Shown piece by piece: positions 45,671 through 54,083 of a stretch of DNA of 64,000 nt; within the stretch, counting starts at the first letter, position 1, and each line of letters starts with the position of its first letter. Source of the stretch: Candidatus Aenigmatarchaeota archaeon (lineage in GTDB: Archaea > Aenigmatarchaeota > Aenigmatarchaeia > CG10238-14 > SCSR01). Made by a program: the position numbers and the translations under genes. The notes beneath the pieces are model-generated. The model saw only the letters and a program-made list of their open reading frames with translations. It did not search any database and was not told the DNA's origin. Where the stretch lies: positions 587,144-651,143 of the forward strand of contig JACPJU010000001.1 of assembly GCA_016187385.1 (NCBI GenBank), in the 5' to 3' direction.

Positions 45671-46360
45671 ATGAGCGAGTTTGAAGATTTTCTAAGAAAA
45701 CAAGATGAGATTTATTCAAAATTCAGATCCAGTCCTGTTAAAAGCGAAGGCGTGGAATCGTCGCAAGCAATTTCGAAATGTCAAGGAGGGTATATAGTTG
45801 CACTACGGCATCCTGCCAGCATAACAGACGCTGTAGCAGATTTTTCCCGTAAAATTGCTGCTGCAGTTCCTGCATTGGTTTATGATGAAAATAGCATCCA
45901 CACATCAATCGCAGTTTACGGTCTTCAAGATGATTTTATCCATGACACTTCTGTATTGAAAAGTTTGTCCGCATGTTTACAACCCATATGTTCACATGAT
46001 GTCAGAGGACGGGTTACATCATCACCCATACGTTATCAGGAGTGGTTGTTCAATCAAGACAGCGTTATCGTAGGAGGAGCGCCAAGTGACAGATTCTTTT
46101 ATATGGGAAAAATTATTGTCGATTCGCTTAAAGAGAATGGAATTGAAGTCAGACCTCCATGGGGTGCTCATATAACCGCTTCCAGGTATACACAGTCAAG
46201 AAAACCTGAAGAACTGGTGGAATTCTTCGAGCTCATGGAACATGCTCCAGTTCTGGGATTGAGCCGACCGCTTTATCTTGATGTTGGATATTTTAGATCA
46301 AGTCCGGAAAGATTCTATTTGGAAACTTATGAAAGATTCAGCCTTAAAACTTCATTTTGA
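45671..46360 (+). CDS. Second 2H-phosphoesterase-like protein
   Basis: The ~229-residue cytoplasmic protein has two HxT/S-type motifs, SIHTSIAVYG (about 77) and GAHITASRY (about 170), about 90 residues apart as in 2H enzymes (RNA ligase-like cyclic phosphodiesterases). I chose ATG 45671 because an AATTTAAAG box at 45640-45648 lies about 27 bases upstream; the in-frame ATG at 45650 would start inside the promoter. It is not closely similar to the 2H protein at 34724. Confidence 0.55.
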   Translation: MSEFEDFLRKQDEIYSKFRSSPVKSEGVESSQAISKCQGGYIVALRHPASITDAVADFSRKIAAAVPALVYDENSIHTSIAVYGLQDDFIHDTSVLKSLSACLQPICSHDVRGRVTSSPIRYQEWLFNQDSVIVGGAPSDRFFYMGKIIVDSLKENGIEVRPPWGAHITASRYTQSRKPEELVEFFELMEHAPVLGLSRPLYLDVGYFRSSPERFYLETYERFSLKTSF

Positions 46361-46390
46361 ATAGAATGGATTAAAAATTCCGTCTTCACA

Positions 46391-46402
46391 CAGGCTTGCA
46401 TG
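46391..46402 (+). repeat. 12-base direct repeat flanking fkbM, left copy
   Basis: CAGGCTTGCATG is found again in the same orientation at 47465-47476. Here it lies in the loop of a possible hairpin with ACACA/TGTGT arms. Confidence 0.6.
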
Positions 46403-46430
46403 CTTTGTGTAATAAGTAGTTAAAATTGAC

Positions 46431-46444
46431 GACTTTCTACACAG
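46431..46444 (+). repeat. Isolated copy of the GACTTTnTACACAA element
   Basis: GACTTTCTACACAG matches, with one or two changes, the three 14-mers clustered at 47410-47461 on the other side of the FkbM gene. Confidence 0.5.
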
Positions 46445-46497
46445 ATTATTTTATGGGTACGAGGAAAGAATATCAAATAATTCAATAAATGTTGTTG

Positions 46498-47214
46498 CTA
46501 CATCACCCTCACTTTTTGGCAGTAAAGCATGCCGTAATTTTCATGAGGACTTTCATTCTTTACCTCAAAACCTTTTTCCATCAATGCTCTTTTGAGCATT
46601 TCGGCATCTCCCCAGGTCGAATGATATTCGACAGCTATATATTTTACGCCGTTCAAATTAGAATCTGGCAGAACATTAAATTCTTCACCTTCTATATCTA
46701 ACTTTAAAAAGTCACATTTGCCATTGGTTATAGACAATGCATTGTCCAATGTTATGCACTCTACTTTCTCCTTATTGTCAAGAAGTATTTTTGGTTTGCC
46801 TTCTTTTTGGCAAAGACTGTTCGTCCATGTGTTGTTGCTATTGTAGTATAGATATTTTCTTCCCGCTCTTTTTGATATAGCCTTTCTAATGGGATGTATA
46901 TTGATAAAACCGTTAATGTTCTTTTTTAATCCTCGAAATGCAATGGAATTGGGTTCAAAAGCATAGACTATTGCTCCTTTACTTACACAAAATAAGGAAA
47001 ATCCGCCAGAATTTGCACCTATGTCAAAAACAATGTCTCCCTTGTTTATTTTTTTGTATTTCGTATATTCATTGTTTTCCCTTGTAATATATTTTGATTC
47101 ATATCTGTCAGAAGAATTTATGACATTAAAGACAATTCCACCAAGTTTTAATTTCACTTCTTTCAAAATGCCTAACTTATGCAATAACAAATAGAGGTAT
47201 ATTATTAGATTCAA
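46498..47214 (-). CDS. FkbM-family methyltransferase
   Basis: The 238-residue protein has the SAM-binding loop FDIGANSGGFSLF (about 59-71), AFEPN, and FLKLDIEGEEF (about 166-176), the signature of FkbM methyltransferases, which methylate hydroxyls of sugars or other small molecules. The start is a TTG at 47214, with a TTTATAAAGT box (47241-47250) at leaderless distance. Short direct repeats and GACTTTnTACACAA elements flank the gene on both sides, which suggests it came in as a unit. It may modify a surface glycan but is far from the main locus. Confidence 0.85.
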   Translation of the reverse strand: MNLIIYLYLLLHKLGILKEVKLKLGGIVFNVINSSDRYESKYITRENNEYTKYKKINKGDIVFDIGANSGGFSLFCVSKGAIVYAFEPNSIAFRGLKKNINGFINIHPIRKAISKRAGRKYLYYNSNNTWTNSLCQKEGKPKILLDNKEKVECITLDNALSITNGKCDFLKLDIEGEEFNVLPDSNLNGVKYIAVEYHSTWGDAEMLKRALMEKGFEVKNESPHENYGMLYCQKVRVM

Positions 47215-47366
47215 TTTATCACTTGATACATTATTTTTTTACTTTATAAAAATCATAGTTTTATCAACCTTTTGTGACAGTCAGTTAAAAATGGGAAAAT
47301 CCCCACCCTTGTGTAAATCCAACATGATGTCATAACATCTGCGTGATAATCCACGAGATACACGAG

Positions 47367-47405
47367 CTTGGGGTAGAGCCGAATTTCTTTGAGGGCTCTC
47401 CCAAG
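47367..47405. other. 12-base-pair hairpin
   Basis: CTTGGG plus AGAGCC (separated by a 2-base bulge) pair with GGCTCT and CCCAAG around a 13-base loop. It ends 5 bases before the first 14-mer repeat. It could be a terminator of either strand, part of an RNA, or the structured part of a replication or mobile element. Confidence 0.6.
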
Positions 47406-47409
47406 AACT

Positions 47410-47461
47410 GACTTTTTACACAAGTTCAAGACTTTATACACAAAAAAGACTATTTACACAA
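47410..47461 (+). repeat. Three iteron-like 14-mers
   Basis: GACTTTTTACACAA (47410), GACTTTATACACAA (47430) and GACTATTTACACAA (47448) occur at 18-20 base steps. They keep GACT and TACACAA and vary in the A/T middle. The step is close to two helical turns, as for protein-binding iterons. Confidence 0.75.
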
Positions 47462-47464
47462 AGC

Positions 47465-47476
47465 CAGGCTTGCATG
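47465..47476 (+). repeat. 12-base direct repeat flanking fkbM, right copy
   Basis: CAGGCTTGCATG, the same as at 46391-46402, in a short AAAGC/GCTTT hairpin just before the TATA box. Confidence 0.6.
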
Positions 47477-47480
47477 AAGC

Positions 47481-47488
47481 TTTATATA
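47481..47488 (+). promoter_or_regulatory. Canonical TATA box before the small RNA
   Basis: TTTATATA is a perfect archaeal box A on the plus strand. No plus-strand reading frame follows; the downstream gene runs the other way. It predicts a transcript starting near 47511-47514. Confidence 0.55.
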
Positions 47489-47511
47489 TCTAACAAGACC
47501 CTTATTTCTAT

Positions 47512-47604
47512 TAGAGCCGTACCGCCTGTGGAACCGTTCCGTGTGGAACGTAACCTAAGGTTGGGCTTGAAAGCTTGCCCATTCGCAAGAATGGGGTTCC
47601 CTTA
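47512..47604 (+). ncRNA. Probable small structured RNA, family unknown
   Basis: The ~93 bases after the TATA box are clearly more GC-rich than their surroundings and fold compactly. GGAACC (47530-47535) can pair with GGUUCC (47595-47600) as a closing helix. Inside are CGUUCC-GUGU-GGAACG, AACC-UAA-GGUU, and CCCAUUC-GCAA-GAAUGGG with a GNRA tetraloop. GGGC...GCCC (47553-47580) competes with the last helix, so two folds are possible. The end is T-rich (TTATTAAATTTTCTT). I do not recognise tRNA, SRP, RNase P, or C/D or H/ACA boxes. The boundaries are estimates. Confidence 0.5.
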
Positions 47605-48249
47605 TTAAATTTTCTTGAAAAATACCTTTTCCTCCAGAGCTGTTTTATCGTAGAGATAATAACCTAAAGTAATATCCGCAAGTTGAATATCCTTAGAAAG
47701 CTCCCTACTTGAGACAAGTCCGATGAATTGCATTACATTTCCATTTGTATGTTTGAGATCAGCCCTAATTGCATCGTCTATTCTCAATTTTACTGGTCCA
47801 ACCAATCTTTCACATAAACGCTTTATTAAATTTGCAACAAAAAGCTTTGTGCTGTTCTTCACTTCTTTAACCAAATAGTCTTTGTCTACATGAACAAGTA
47901 CAGTTCCTGCTTTCCCTTCCAGCCATTTATCAAGAGAGCCACTTATTGTGTTTGGCACATGCTTAAGATAGAATTCCTTGTCATTCACAGTAAAAGCTGG
48001 CTTATGTTCAAATATATTGAAATGCACTTTAGATTCTTTTAACAGCTGAATTATCTCATTTTGTGCAGATTTTCTAATGTTTCTCCTTAATGTTCTCCAG
48101 TGGAAAGTTCCTTTCCTCCCGTGTTTTACGAGAATGACATCTACATTTTTATGTAAATCGTCCAATTCTTTTTGAGAGCCAGAAACAACACAAGAATAAC
48201 TTTTATTTTGTGAGGTGTCTATCCATATTACTAGTTTGACCATTATCAT
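47605..48249 (-). CDS. DUF3800-like protein (possible RNase H fold)
   Basis: The 214-residue protein starts VKLVIWIDTSQNKSY with an early Asp on the first strand, has FHWRTLRR, VHVDKDYL, LRIDDAIRAD and near the end SKDIQLADITLGYYLY. The strand-1 Asp and the last DIQLAD element resemble DUF3800 proteins, which have an RNase H-like fold and often lie near mobile or defence genes. No catalytic role is proven. The start is ATG 48249 or 48243. It ends at the edge of the small RNA. Confidence 0.45.
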   Translation of the reverse strand: MIMVKLVIWIDTSQNKSYSCVVSGSQKELDDLHKNVDVILVKHGRKGTFHWRTLRRNIRKSAQNEIIQLLKESKVHFNIFEHKPAFTVNDKEFYLKHVPNTISGSLDKWLEGKAGTVLVHVDKDYLVKEVKNSTKLFVANLIKRLCERLVGPVKLRIDDAIRADLKHTNGNVMQFIGLVSSRELSKDIQLADITLGYYLYDKTALEEKVFFKKI

Positions 48250-48293
48250 TATTTGTTACAATGAATAAAAATTGGGACTTTCAAGTTTCACTG

Positions 48294-48962
48294 TTATTTG
48301 CGTGAAAAGAAAGGGTTCAACACACCGCTGTTCTCCCACCGGTCGACATAAGCTTCTGCCGTCATCACAGTATCTATCTTTATACCATCCCTTTTCATCT
48401 GTTCTATAAACTTTGGTATATCTTCTGGTCTTCCCCACCTCTCAGGACAGACTAGTGCAAGCTTGTAACCTGCAGAAATCAATTGCGCATAAATTTCTTT
48501 ATCAAGGGGAAGTCGTGTATTCACATCAACCCACACCCAGTCGAACTTTCCTTTAAGCATCAAAGCCTGTTCTATGGGCTCTGCTTCAGAAAATCTTATC
48601 GCTATTCTACCATTCAGATCAGGCACACCTTTGAACGCAGCGCGGTAAATGAACGGAAACTCGACATCAAGAAGGAAATAATCTTCTATTCCAAGAGCCT
48701 TGGCAATTTCTATGATTTTCGTCTCTATCCCAGTCTCCTTTGTGTTAAAGATTACAAATCTGTTTCCCTGTTCTGCAAAGACTTTCATATATTCTTCAAA
48801 ATCATCCCCTGTCCCAGGTTCGTGATTCAGATAAAGCCTCCCTGTGCGGTTGTCATGTCTTATGTCAATCTCTACGCCGTATTTCGGATCCACTTTTCTT
48901 AGACCTTCTATTGTATTCACTCTGTGCCTCGTCACAAGCGGCTGTCCGTCGAATTTGTTCAT
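48294..48962 (-). CDS. Glycerophosphodiester-phosphodiesterase-like TIM-barrel protein
   Basis: The 222-residue protein has TRHRVNTIEGLRK and GVEIDIRHDNRTGRLYLNHE, corresponding to the catalytic HR...NT and ExD...H motifs of GDPD/PLC-like phosphodiesterases, followed by VWVDVN and a long TIM-barrel end. GDPDs split glycerophosphodiesters; archaeal homologues may handle lipid headgroups or phospho-glycans. There is no signal peptide, so it is cytoplasmic. Its promoter (TTTAAGGG/TTTATAAAG near 48970-48990) is divergent from the next giant gene. Confidence 0.75.
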   Translation of the reverse strand: MNKFDGQPLVTRHRVNTIEGLRKVDPKYGVEIDIRHDNRTGRLYLNHEPGTGDDFEEYMKVFAEQGNRFVIFNTKETGIETKIIEIAKALGIEDYFLLDVEFPFIYRAAFKGVPDLNGRIAIRFSEAEPIEQALMLKGKFDWVWVDVNTRLPLDKEIYAQLISAGYKLALVCPERWGRPEDIPKFIEQMKRDGIKIDTVMTAEAYVDRWENSGVLNPFFSRK

Positions 48963-49086
48963 AGTTATCCTTTATAAATAACCCTTAAATATTGCTCAGA
49001 ATGATCAAAATTTTTAATAAATTTCCGAAAATCGCTATATTATAAAGATTTGCCAAAAAATTCTTAATGAAAACCCCAGGAAAACA

Positions 49087-49096
49087 TTTATATATA
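49087..49096 (+). promoter_or_regulatory. Strong TATA box for the 1650-residue surface protein
   Basis: TTTATATATA lies 22-31 bases before ATG 49118 and predicts a leaderless, strongly expressed transcript. Confidence 0.7.
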
Positions 49097-49117
49097 CCCT
49101 TTCACAAATATTTTTAA

Positions 49118-52100
49118 ATGTCTTTAGGAACCATTCACCCTAACTTATATAAAGCTGATGGGGAAGAGATAAGAAGTCCTGCTAAGATAGTAAGCAATTT
49201 AAAGGTTTCTGGGAAGCAATCACTTTTGATAGTAAGCTTTTTGATTGTCAGCCTATTAATGGTTTCTTTCGCATTGGCGGTTTCTGTCCCAGACGTCACC
49301 GTAGTTAATAGTACCGGTAACATGAGGATTGTCCCGACTGGAGGATCCGCAACGCTTCAATTCAACGTCTCCAACAGAGCCGAGTCTTCACATGCTATCA
49401 CTTTCGTTAACATAACAAATGCGACAGGTTATATCGTAACTGCTGTAAACGCAACAGGAAATTCAACCCAGCCATGTAACATAAACCAATTATCTGTCAA
49501 CTGTACGAATTTGTCTTCTTCACTTTTGGGAGCAGGAAGCTCGCTATTAATCAATCTGACGGTTACAACTCCTGATTCAGGGAGTAGTGCTATCGGAAGA
49601 TGGTACATAGATACAAGAGATTCAAATAGTGATGTCGGCAACAGAAGCGTGGTGACAGCGGCTATTGACGCTGAAGATATAGCATTTGACATTCAAGATG
49701 AGCTAAATAATGTCACGAGAGCAATAAACGCAAGTGTATATTTCATGTCTAATGGGACAAGCTTGAAATTTAACGCCAACCTTGTCCCGTATGACGGCAG
49801 TAATGATGGATTGTTTTTGGTTGAAAGTACTTCTTTTACACAATCAGGTTCCACCAATTTCAATTACACCATTAGTAGCGATGGTTTCGTAAACATTACC
49901 CCATCATCCAATCAGAGTTATGTCACTAATAGAGCAGGCGCTAATGCCATTAAACCATCAGGAATGAGATACAAGGTAAAGGTAACAGTAACAGATGATT
50001 TGGGAAATGCCTTATCTGGGTATTCTATTAACATCACATCCTGGAATTATACAGCAGATGGTACTGGCGTTTCGGACGGTAGAAACACGACAGGAACGTC
50101 AAACGCAACGGCAGGTCACATCCAATACTTTGCATTGCGAAATGTAAGTTTCTACAACATTTCGATAAATATGTCGAAATCGGGCTACATCAATAATGGT
50201 TCTTATATAAACGCCAATTACACAAACGCGACATTCCTTGTAAACACTACAGTCCAAACTCAGATTACAGGAAACTCTACTTATGTTTTGCCATTTGCCC
50301 TCAAAATCAATGTCACAGACGAGCTAGGTGCGGCTGCCACATTCTTCAACGATACTAATACTAAATTTACAATCAACAATACCGGCAATACGATTACTAA
50401 TGTAGTGCCTAATCAGTCACTCCAGAATATCTACTATTTTGCTCTACCCAATGTGATATCAGTCTATATGAATGTCTCGAAAGCAGGTTATGTGAACAGC
50501 TCTTTCGATAATATAACGATCAATTCAACTGCACAGGCCTATCGAAATCCGCAGTTGCCATTCAGGCTAAATGTTACAGTTGTAGACGAAATTGGCACAG
50601 GCGGTGCATTTACACAAGGCGTCACTATCGCGCTCAACAATACAACCTCTTCATCCAATTCATCATCAAGAAATACATACTACTTTAACATTACCGATTC
50701 TGCGGTGAATATATCAGTTGCAAAGATAGGATATATAAACTCGACGAATGTTGCAAACAATTATACGAATATCCCATTAAACTCTACAGCGCAGGCAGTT
50801 GCAGTGGCTCGTTTGAACTTTACTGTAAGGGTTACTAACCTTTGCAATGAATTGGGAGGAACAGGGCATTGTTTCTTGATGGACGGTACACTAGGCATAG
50901 CAGAGATTTCTGGTAATGGTAGCACTAATACAACTTATAACAGCGGTAATGCTTATATCAATGCGAGCAATCTTGGTGTTGGTAATAACCAGACTGTGAT
51001 AATCAACGGGAGCAAAAACGGTTATGTCAATAGTACTATAACCGTAAGAACCAACCAGACATCGCAAGTTCGCATAGTATTCAACAATACAGACCAAAAC
51101 GGAGCGGCTACTGATCGCGCAAATGGTTTGCTATTTACGTTCAAGGTATTGTCTGTATTCGATGAATTAGGTGTGCGCAACTTTACATTGAACAATTCAG
51201 ATTCTCTCTCATGGGGTCAAGTGGCTAATCGCTTCCTTGCAGGAGTGGATGTTTTCGAACAAGACAACAGCACATTTTACAATAATGCGACTGCAGGCGG
51301 GAATAACAACGGTAATGCTTATGTAAACGCAACAGGCACAAGCGCGGTGCAGTTAGTGGCATTCTTGGGCAATCAGAGTCTTGTAAATTCAACCAAAGTC
51401 GTGACGCCAAATCCATTAGCTCAGCAAACGGTTTTGTTCAACGCTTCAAATCAGCTAAGCGCGGATCTTCTCGCCAATGGCTTGAACTATACAATCAAGA
51501 TTACTGTTCAGGACGAGCTAGGTGCAGGCAATTCTAGTTATATGACTAGTGGTGTGACATTTGCATTCAACACGTCTGGACCATCATCACTAGTGGCAGC
51601 CACAGCAGACGCGACATCCAACAATGTCTATTATTTCGCTAACCAGAGTTGGGTGCTTCCGAACGAGACCAACTTTACTGTATCTAAAATCGGATATATA
51701 AACACAAGCTCAGCTATAAGAGTTTTTGTAAATGCAAGCAATCAGACATCGCATACAATACAGTTGCCATTCAACGTGAAAGTTGCGGCAAATGACGAGT
51801 TGAGCCAGTCACTAGGTGGTCATAACTACAATTCTGTCAATTTCACTCTTAACAATACAGCAGGTGGTGCAGGCAATCCTAATGCAACCAGTGGTGCGTA
51901 TGCATACTGGGCTGTAAATATAGCCACACTGTCCGCTAACGGAGCTGCTTATGTAAACATGTCGAAGATAGGATATGTCGACAATGGAACACTTGCATTG
52001 GTAGTCAATTCCACAAACCAGACACTGCTCAACAGAAGCATGCTTTACACTGTAAGGGTCTTTTATGTATGCGATGAAATAAACGCATCATCCGGAGGAT

Positions 52101-54070
52101 GTTTCAATATTACTAACAATATTAATGCAGACGGTAATGCTGTCGCTGAAATCTCAGGATTAGTGACAAACTATAGTGCAGGAGTGGCATACATACCGCT
52201 TTCAAACTATACAAGCGGAAATGTGACTGTAGCGGCCAGAGGATATGTGAACCAGACGGTCACTGTTAGACCAACTGCTAACTTCACCGCAGGAAGAAAC
52301 AGCAGCATAGCTTTCAACATGACATTCCCAACAGGATCGGCATCTCAGATCAACGGTTCCGCATTGCAATTCACAGTAAGAGTGCAGAGCATCTGCGACC
52401 AATTGAACTTTACATGCTTCAAACTCAACGGTTCCGAGGATTGGGTAGGAGCGGCAGGTATTAATATTTCTCTCAGCACTACATCGGGCTCTGTAAACGC
52501 GACACGCTACAATAACACTAGCCTTGTTGCTTGGACGGCATACATACCTGTACCGCATGGCGTAAGTGTAAATCTCACCGCATTTTCATTGGGGTACATC
52601 AACTCGTCCCAGAATGTGACAGGCAATGCATCAACCCAGACAGATTTGAACTGGAATAGTACATACGGATTGAATTACACGGTCAGACTCAATATCCAAG
52701 ACGAACTAACAGGTAGTTCGAACATGAATTCAGGCGTTTTAGTGGTAAGAAATGTAACCAATGGAGTCGGAACATTGTTGACTGAGAACCAGTCATACTT
52801 TAGAAGCTCTTCGAGCTCGAATGTCTATTATCTGAATGTCAGCACTGCAAATGTGACTGCGGCAGGCGGCATGAACGTAAGTGTCAAGAGGGACGGTTAC
52901 ATCAACACTTCGTCTACAAACTATCCGATAAATTCCACTGGTCAGGCGAACATAACTCTAAACGCTGCATTTTCCGTGAAAGTTAATTCAGGCAGTGTGA
53001 CTGGTATAACAGCAACTGTCACTACAGGCGGTGGAACAACATTCTCAGCGACAGATGGGAATACAGTTGGCAGAGGGGAGGCAACTGGAGACACAAATTC
53101 CACTAAGGACGGCGTTATTTATTGGGCGCTTAACCAGTCAAATGTCACAAGCATCGGAACTGGAGGCAGCGTAAACACTATCTCGGTGAGTAAGAGCAAT
53201 TACCAGTCATTAACATGGACCAGCTTGAATCTGAATTACAGCACCCAGATGTCATTATCTCCATCAATGGTCAGGAGCAATGCCGACGACACGACAGCAC
53301 CAGTAATCAACCTCACGTCAATAGCATTCGGCTCTAATGTCACAACACAAACACCAATAATCACATTCACTATTATTGACAATGACGGTGGATCGGGCAT
53401 AGATACAGCCTCGATAACCGCGAACATCTCAGGGTTCAATTACACGAGAGACTGTACTCAATACAATGACTTGAATATAAGCTGTACATACACAGCCAGC
53501 AGCTTGACAGACGGTGCCAATCACACGATAACTCTGTATGCTACAGACATCGCAGGCAATGCTGCCATAAATGGTTCGAGAAACCATGGCAGTGGCACGA
53601 CAAACTCGACAAGAACATTTGGTGTAGACTCGAGGGACGGTGTTGTCGCAACATTGAATACATCAGACACTAGCGGTGTGGCTGACAATACTTATGATAA
53701 CGGTTGGTCATTCACATTCAACATCACACTTGGAAGCACGACGTCCAACGCAACAGATGTCAACGCAACAGCCGTGAAGATAGCCAACTGGACACGATCA
53801 GGAGGGTCAGAGACGATAGCCACTGCAGGAAATACAAAAATGACTTATAGACATGTTAATGGTACATTAATGACATATTATGTTTCTCATGGTTACAACA
53901 CAACAGATACAATATACCCATTGTTAGACTTGGACACGCAATCACAGCCAATAAACGGAACAGTAACTGTATATGTCAAGTTGCCGACATCAACAACACC
54001 AGGAACTTACACAACAACATTCACATTCGGTTCATGGAGCGTAGCAATGACCGGTGGCAACCCAACATAA
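49118..54070 (+). CDS. Giant secreted repeat protein without an anchor (1650 aa)
   Basis: The ATG at 49118 starts a protein with a late signal segment (about 34-57). Residues ~280-1370 hold ten to eleven repeats of 85-115 residues, each starting with a strand plus D-E-[LI]-G (VTDELGA, VVDEIGT, VQDELGA) and containing K.GY[IV]N, as in PEGA/carboxypeptidase-regulatory-like folds. Repeat starts are near 282, 392, 481, 566, 670, 787, 884, 974, 1082, 1184 and 1284. An Ig-like domain (about 1390-1490) and a final domain follow. There are very many NxT/S sites and no membrane anchor. The next gene gives the anchored partner. Confidence 0.75.
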   Translation: MSLGTIHPNLYKADGEEIRSPAKIVSNLKVSGKQSLLIVSFLIVSLLMVSFALAVSVPDVTVVNSTGNMRIVPTGGSATLQFNVSNRAESSHAITFVNITNATGYIVTAVNATGNSTQPCNINQLSVNCTNLSSSLLGAGSSLLINLTVTTPDSGSSAIGRWYIDTRDSNSDVGNRSVVTAAIDAEDIAFDIQDELNNVTRAINASVYFMSNGTSLKFNANLVPYDGSNDGLFLVESTSFTQSGSTNFNYTISSDGFVNITPSSNQSYVTNRAGANAIKPSGMRYKVKVTVTDDLGNALSGYSINITSWNYTADGTGVSDGRNTTGTSNATAGHIQYFALRNVSFYNISINMSKSGYINNGSYINANYTNATFLVNTTVQTQITGNSTYVLPFALKINVTDELGAAATFFNDTNTKFTINNTGNTITNVVPNQSLQNIYYFALPNVISVYMNVSKAGYVNSSFDNITINSTAQAYRNPQLPFRLNVTVVDEIGTGGAFTQGVTIALNNTTSSSNSSSRNTYYFNITDSAVNISVAKIGYINSTNVANNYTNIPLNSTAQAVAVARLNFTVRVTNLCNELGGTGHCFLMDGTLGIAEISGNGSTNTTYNSGNAYINASNLGVGNNQTVIINGSKNGYVNSTITVRTNQTSQVRIVFNNTDQNGAATDRANGLLFTFKVLSVFDELGVRNFTLNNSDSLSWGQVANRFLAGVDVFEQDNSTFYNNATAGGNNNGNAYVNATGTSAVQLVAFLGNQSLVNSTKVVTPNPLAQQTVLFNASNQLSADLLANGLNYTIKITVQDELGAGNSSYMTSGVTFAFNTSGPSSLVAATADATSNNVYYFANQSWVLPNETNFTVSKIGYINTSSAIRVFVNASNQTSHTIQLPFNVKVAANDELSQSLGGHNYNSVNFTLNNTAGGAGNPNATSGAYAYWAVNIATLSANGAAYVNMSKIGYVDNGTLALVVNSTNQTLLNRSMLYTVRVFYVCDEINASSGGCFNITNNINADGNAVAEISGLVTNYSAGVAYIPLSNYTSGNVTVAARGYVNQTVTVRPTANFTAGRNSSIAFNMTFPTGSASQINGSALQFTVRVQSICDQLNFTCFKLNGSEDWVGAAGINISLSTTSGSVNATRYNNTSLVAWTAYIPVPHGVSVNLTAFSLGYINSSQNVTGNASTQTDLNWNSTYGLNYTVRLNIQDELTGSSNMNSGVLVVRNVTNGVGTLLTENQSYFRSSSSSNVYYLNVSTANVTAAGGMNVSVKRDGYINTSSTNYPINSTGQANITLNAAFSVKVNSGSVTGITATVTTGGGTTFSATDGNTVGRGEATGDTNSTKDGVIYWALNQSNVTSIGTGGSVNTISVSKSNYQSLTWTSLNLNYSTQMSLSPSMVRSNADDTTAPVINLTSIAFGSNVTTQTPIITFTIIDNDGGSGIDTASITANISGFNYTRDCTQYNDLNISCTYTASSLTDGANHTITLYATDIAGNAAINGSRNHGSGTTNSTRTFGVDSRDGVVATLNTSDTSGVADNTYDNGWSFTFNITLGSTTSNATDVNATAVKIANWTRSGGSETIATAGNTKMTYRHVNGTLMTYYVSHGYNTTDTIYPLLDLDTQSQPINGTVTVYVKLPTSTTPGTYTTTFTFGSWSVAMTGGNPT

Positions 54071-54083
54071 CGGGGGTAAAGCA

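Larger units (their letters stand above)
47215..47604. other. 390-base non-coding stretch with hairpin, repeats, promoter and RNA
   Basis: This is the only gap over 300 bases. In order it holds the fkbM promoter (47241-47250), a TTGTGTAAATCC element at 47309-47320 that is an inverted copy of the later 14-mer, a 12-base-pair hairpin (47367-47405), three GACTnTnTACACAA copies (47410-47461), a direct repeat (47465-47476), a TATA box (47481-47488) and a probable small RNA. Confidence 0.6.

Noticed and set aside
47253-47441. A 62-codon minus-strand open frame in the non-coding stretch
   Set aside because: It runs across the 12-bp hairpin and into the iteron repeats, has no ribosome site and no recognisable family; the structure explains the sequence better.
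47410-47461. CRISPR array
   Set aside because: Repeats are only 14 bases, spacers only 4-6 bases, and no cas gene is present.
54054-54083. Upstream ATG of the 350-residue anchor frame
   Set aside because: It lies inside the giant gene and adds ten polar residues before the signal peptide; GTG 54084 has a ribosome site and a clean signal peptide.
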